Positions 63,815 through 64,000 of a DNA stretch of 64,000 nucleotides are shown in pieces; position 1 is the stretch's first letter, and each line of letters starts with the position of its first letter. This stretch comes from a virus. Both the position numbers and the translations under genes were made by a program. The notes below the pieces were generated by a model. That model did no database searches, was not told the origin of the DNA, and saw nothing but the letters and a program-made list of their open reading frames with translations. Location of the stretch: IMG/VR virus record IMGVR_UViG_3300013104_000022, positions 31,259 through 95,258 of that record; one strand, 5' to 3'.

Positions 63815-64000
63815 CATAAGTATTTCGCAAAATTCTCCCGGCGAAATTTTTTCGGGGCGCTCTTTTGGGGCATAGGGGGTCATGTCCGGGGGAAACGGGG
63901 GGGGGGGGGGTTTTCCCCCCACCTGATTTGCTCCGGCAGAGGGCGAGGGGGGGAGGAACGGGCCCCTAAAACCCCCCCGTACAGGGGGGGGGGGCGGCGG
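63815..64000. other. Gene-free, homopolymer-rich contig end
   Basis: No gene is seen. From about 63880 the sequence is dominated by long G or C runs, including a 14-G run, unlike anything else in the window. It looks like poly-G sequencing noise or a poorly assembled end, though a real G-rich phage terminus cannot be excluded. Confidence 0.7.

Noticed and set aside
1-64000. CRISPR array
   Set aside because: No regularly spaced direct repeats were seen; the recurring short motifs are at promoters and gene junctions.
1-64000. Integrase, immunity repressor or lysis genes
   Set aside because: No tyrosine or serine recombinase motifs, no classic repressor and no endolysin were recognised; they may lie outside the window.

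Overview
The window is part of a double-stranded DNA tailed phage (siphovirus type) whose host is very probably an actinobacterium. The evidence is a complete head, packaging and tail gene set, moderately high GC (mid-50s per cent by eye), and a phage-encoded surface protein that ends in a LAATG cell-wall sorting motif, a variant typical of actinobacterial sortases. No integrase and no recognisable repressor lie in the window, so lifestyle cannot be judged. The last ~120 bases are homopolymer junk typical of a poorly supported contig end.

Region 1, about 1-39880, minus strand (read right to left): three sugar genes (a GalE-like epimerase and two glycosyltransferases, one with an in-frame amber codon), a candidate small terminase, large terminase, portal, a 119-aa gene and a 9.7-kb gene encoding a 3236-aa protein. 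That giant has a long array of degenerate repeats, a PI3/4K- or HipA-like kinase domain and a possible ADP-ribosyltransferase-like C-terminus. Next come a protease/scaffold gene with a probable nested scaffold start, decoration protein, major capsid protein and connector. About ten fibre, fibronectin III, collagen-like and beta-helix genes (7.6-18.1 kb) interrupt the connector module. The region closes with head closure, tail terminator, a third glycosyltransferase, major tail protein, the frameshifted tail chaperone pair and the tape measure gene, which runs off the window.

Region 2, about 39.9-48.9 kb, minus strand: replication, repair and nucleotide genes. These are a clamp loader, an SMC-like ATPase lacking a Walker A motif, a DnaN-like sliding clamp, a Cas4/RecB-like nuclease, an Mre11/SbcD-like phosphoesterase and a dNMP kinase. 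One small HTH gene lies on the plus strand. The sorted surface protein and several small genes follow.

Region 3, about 48.95-52.7 kb: a 0.6-kb gene-free stretch rich in hairpins (candidate structured RNA), a Cys-rich repeat/HTH protein, an IS110 C-terminal-domain-like protein, two small membrane proteins and a HAD 5'-nucleotidase.

Region 4, 52.7-63.8 kb, plus strand: about 35 very small, tightly overlapping genes, many with zinc-knuckle cysteines, plus an NAD synthetase (NadE). They are divided by short terminators and repeated promoter modules. Each module has a -10 (often extended TGnTAnnnT) followed 8-10 bp later by GTCAAC, so most early mRNAs should begin with nearly the same 5' tag. A second promoter class places the ATG exactly 6 nt after the -10, predicting leaderless mRNAs. 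A third repeated element, GACGATAGTA, recurs at seven places in the late operon.

All assignments come from reading the sequence and remembered family signatures; no database search was run.
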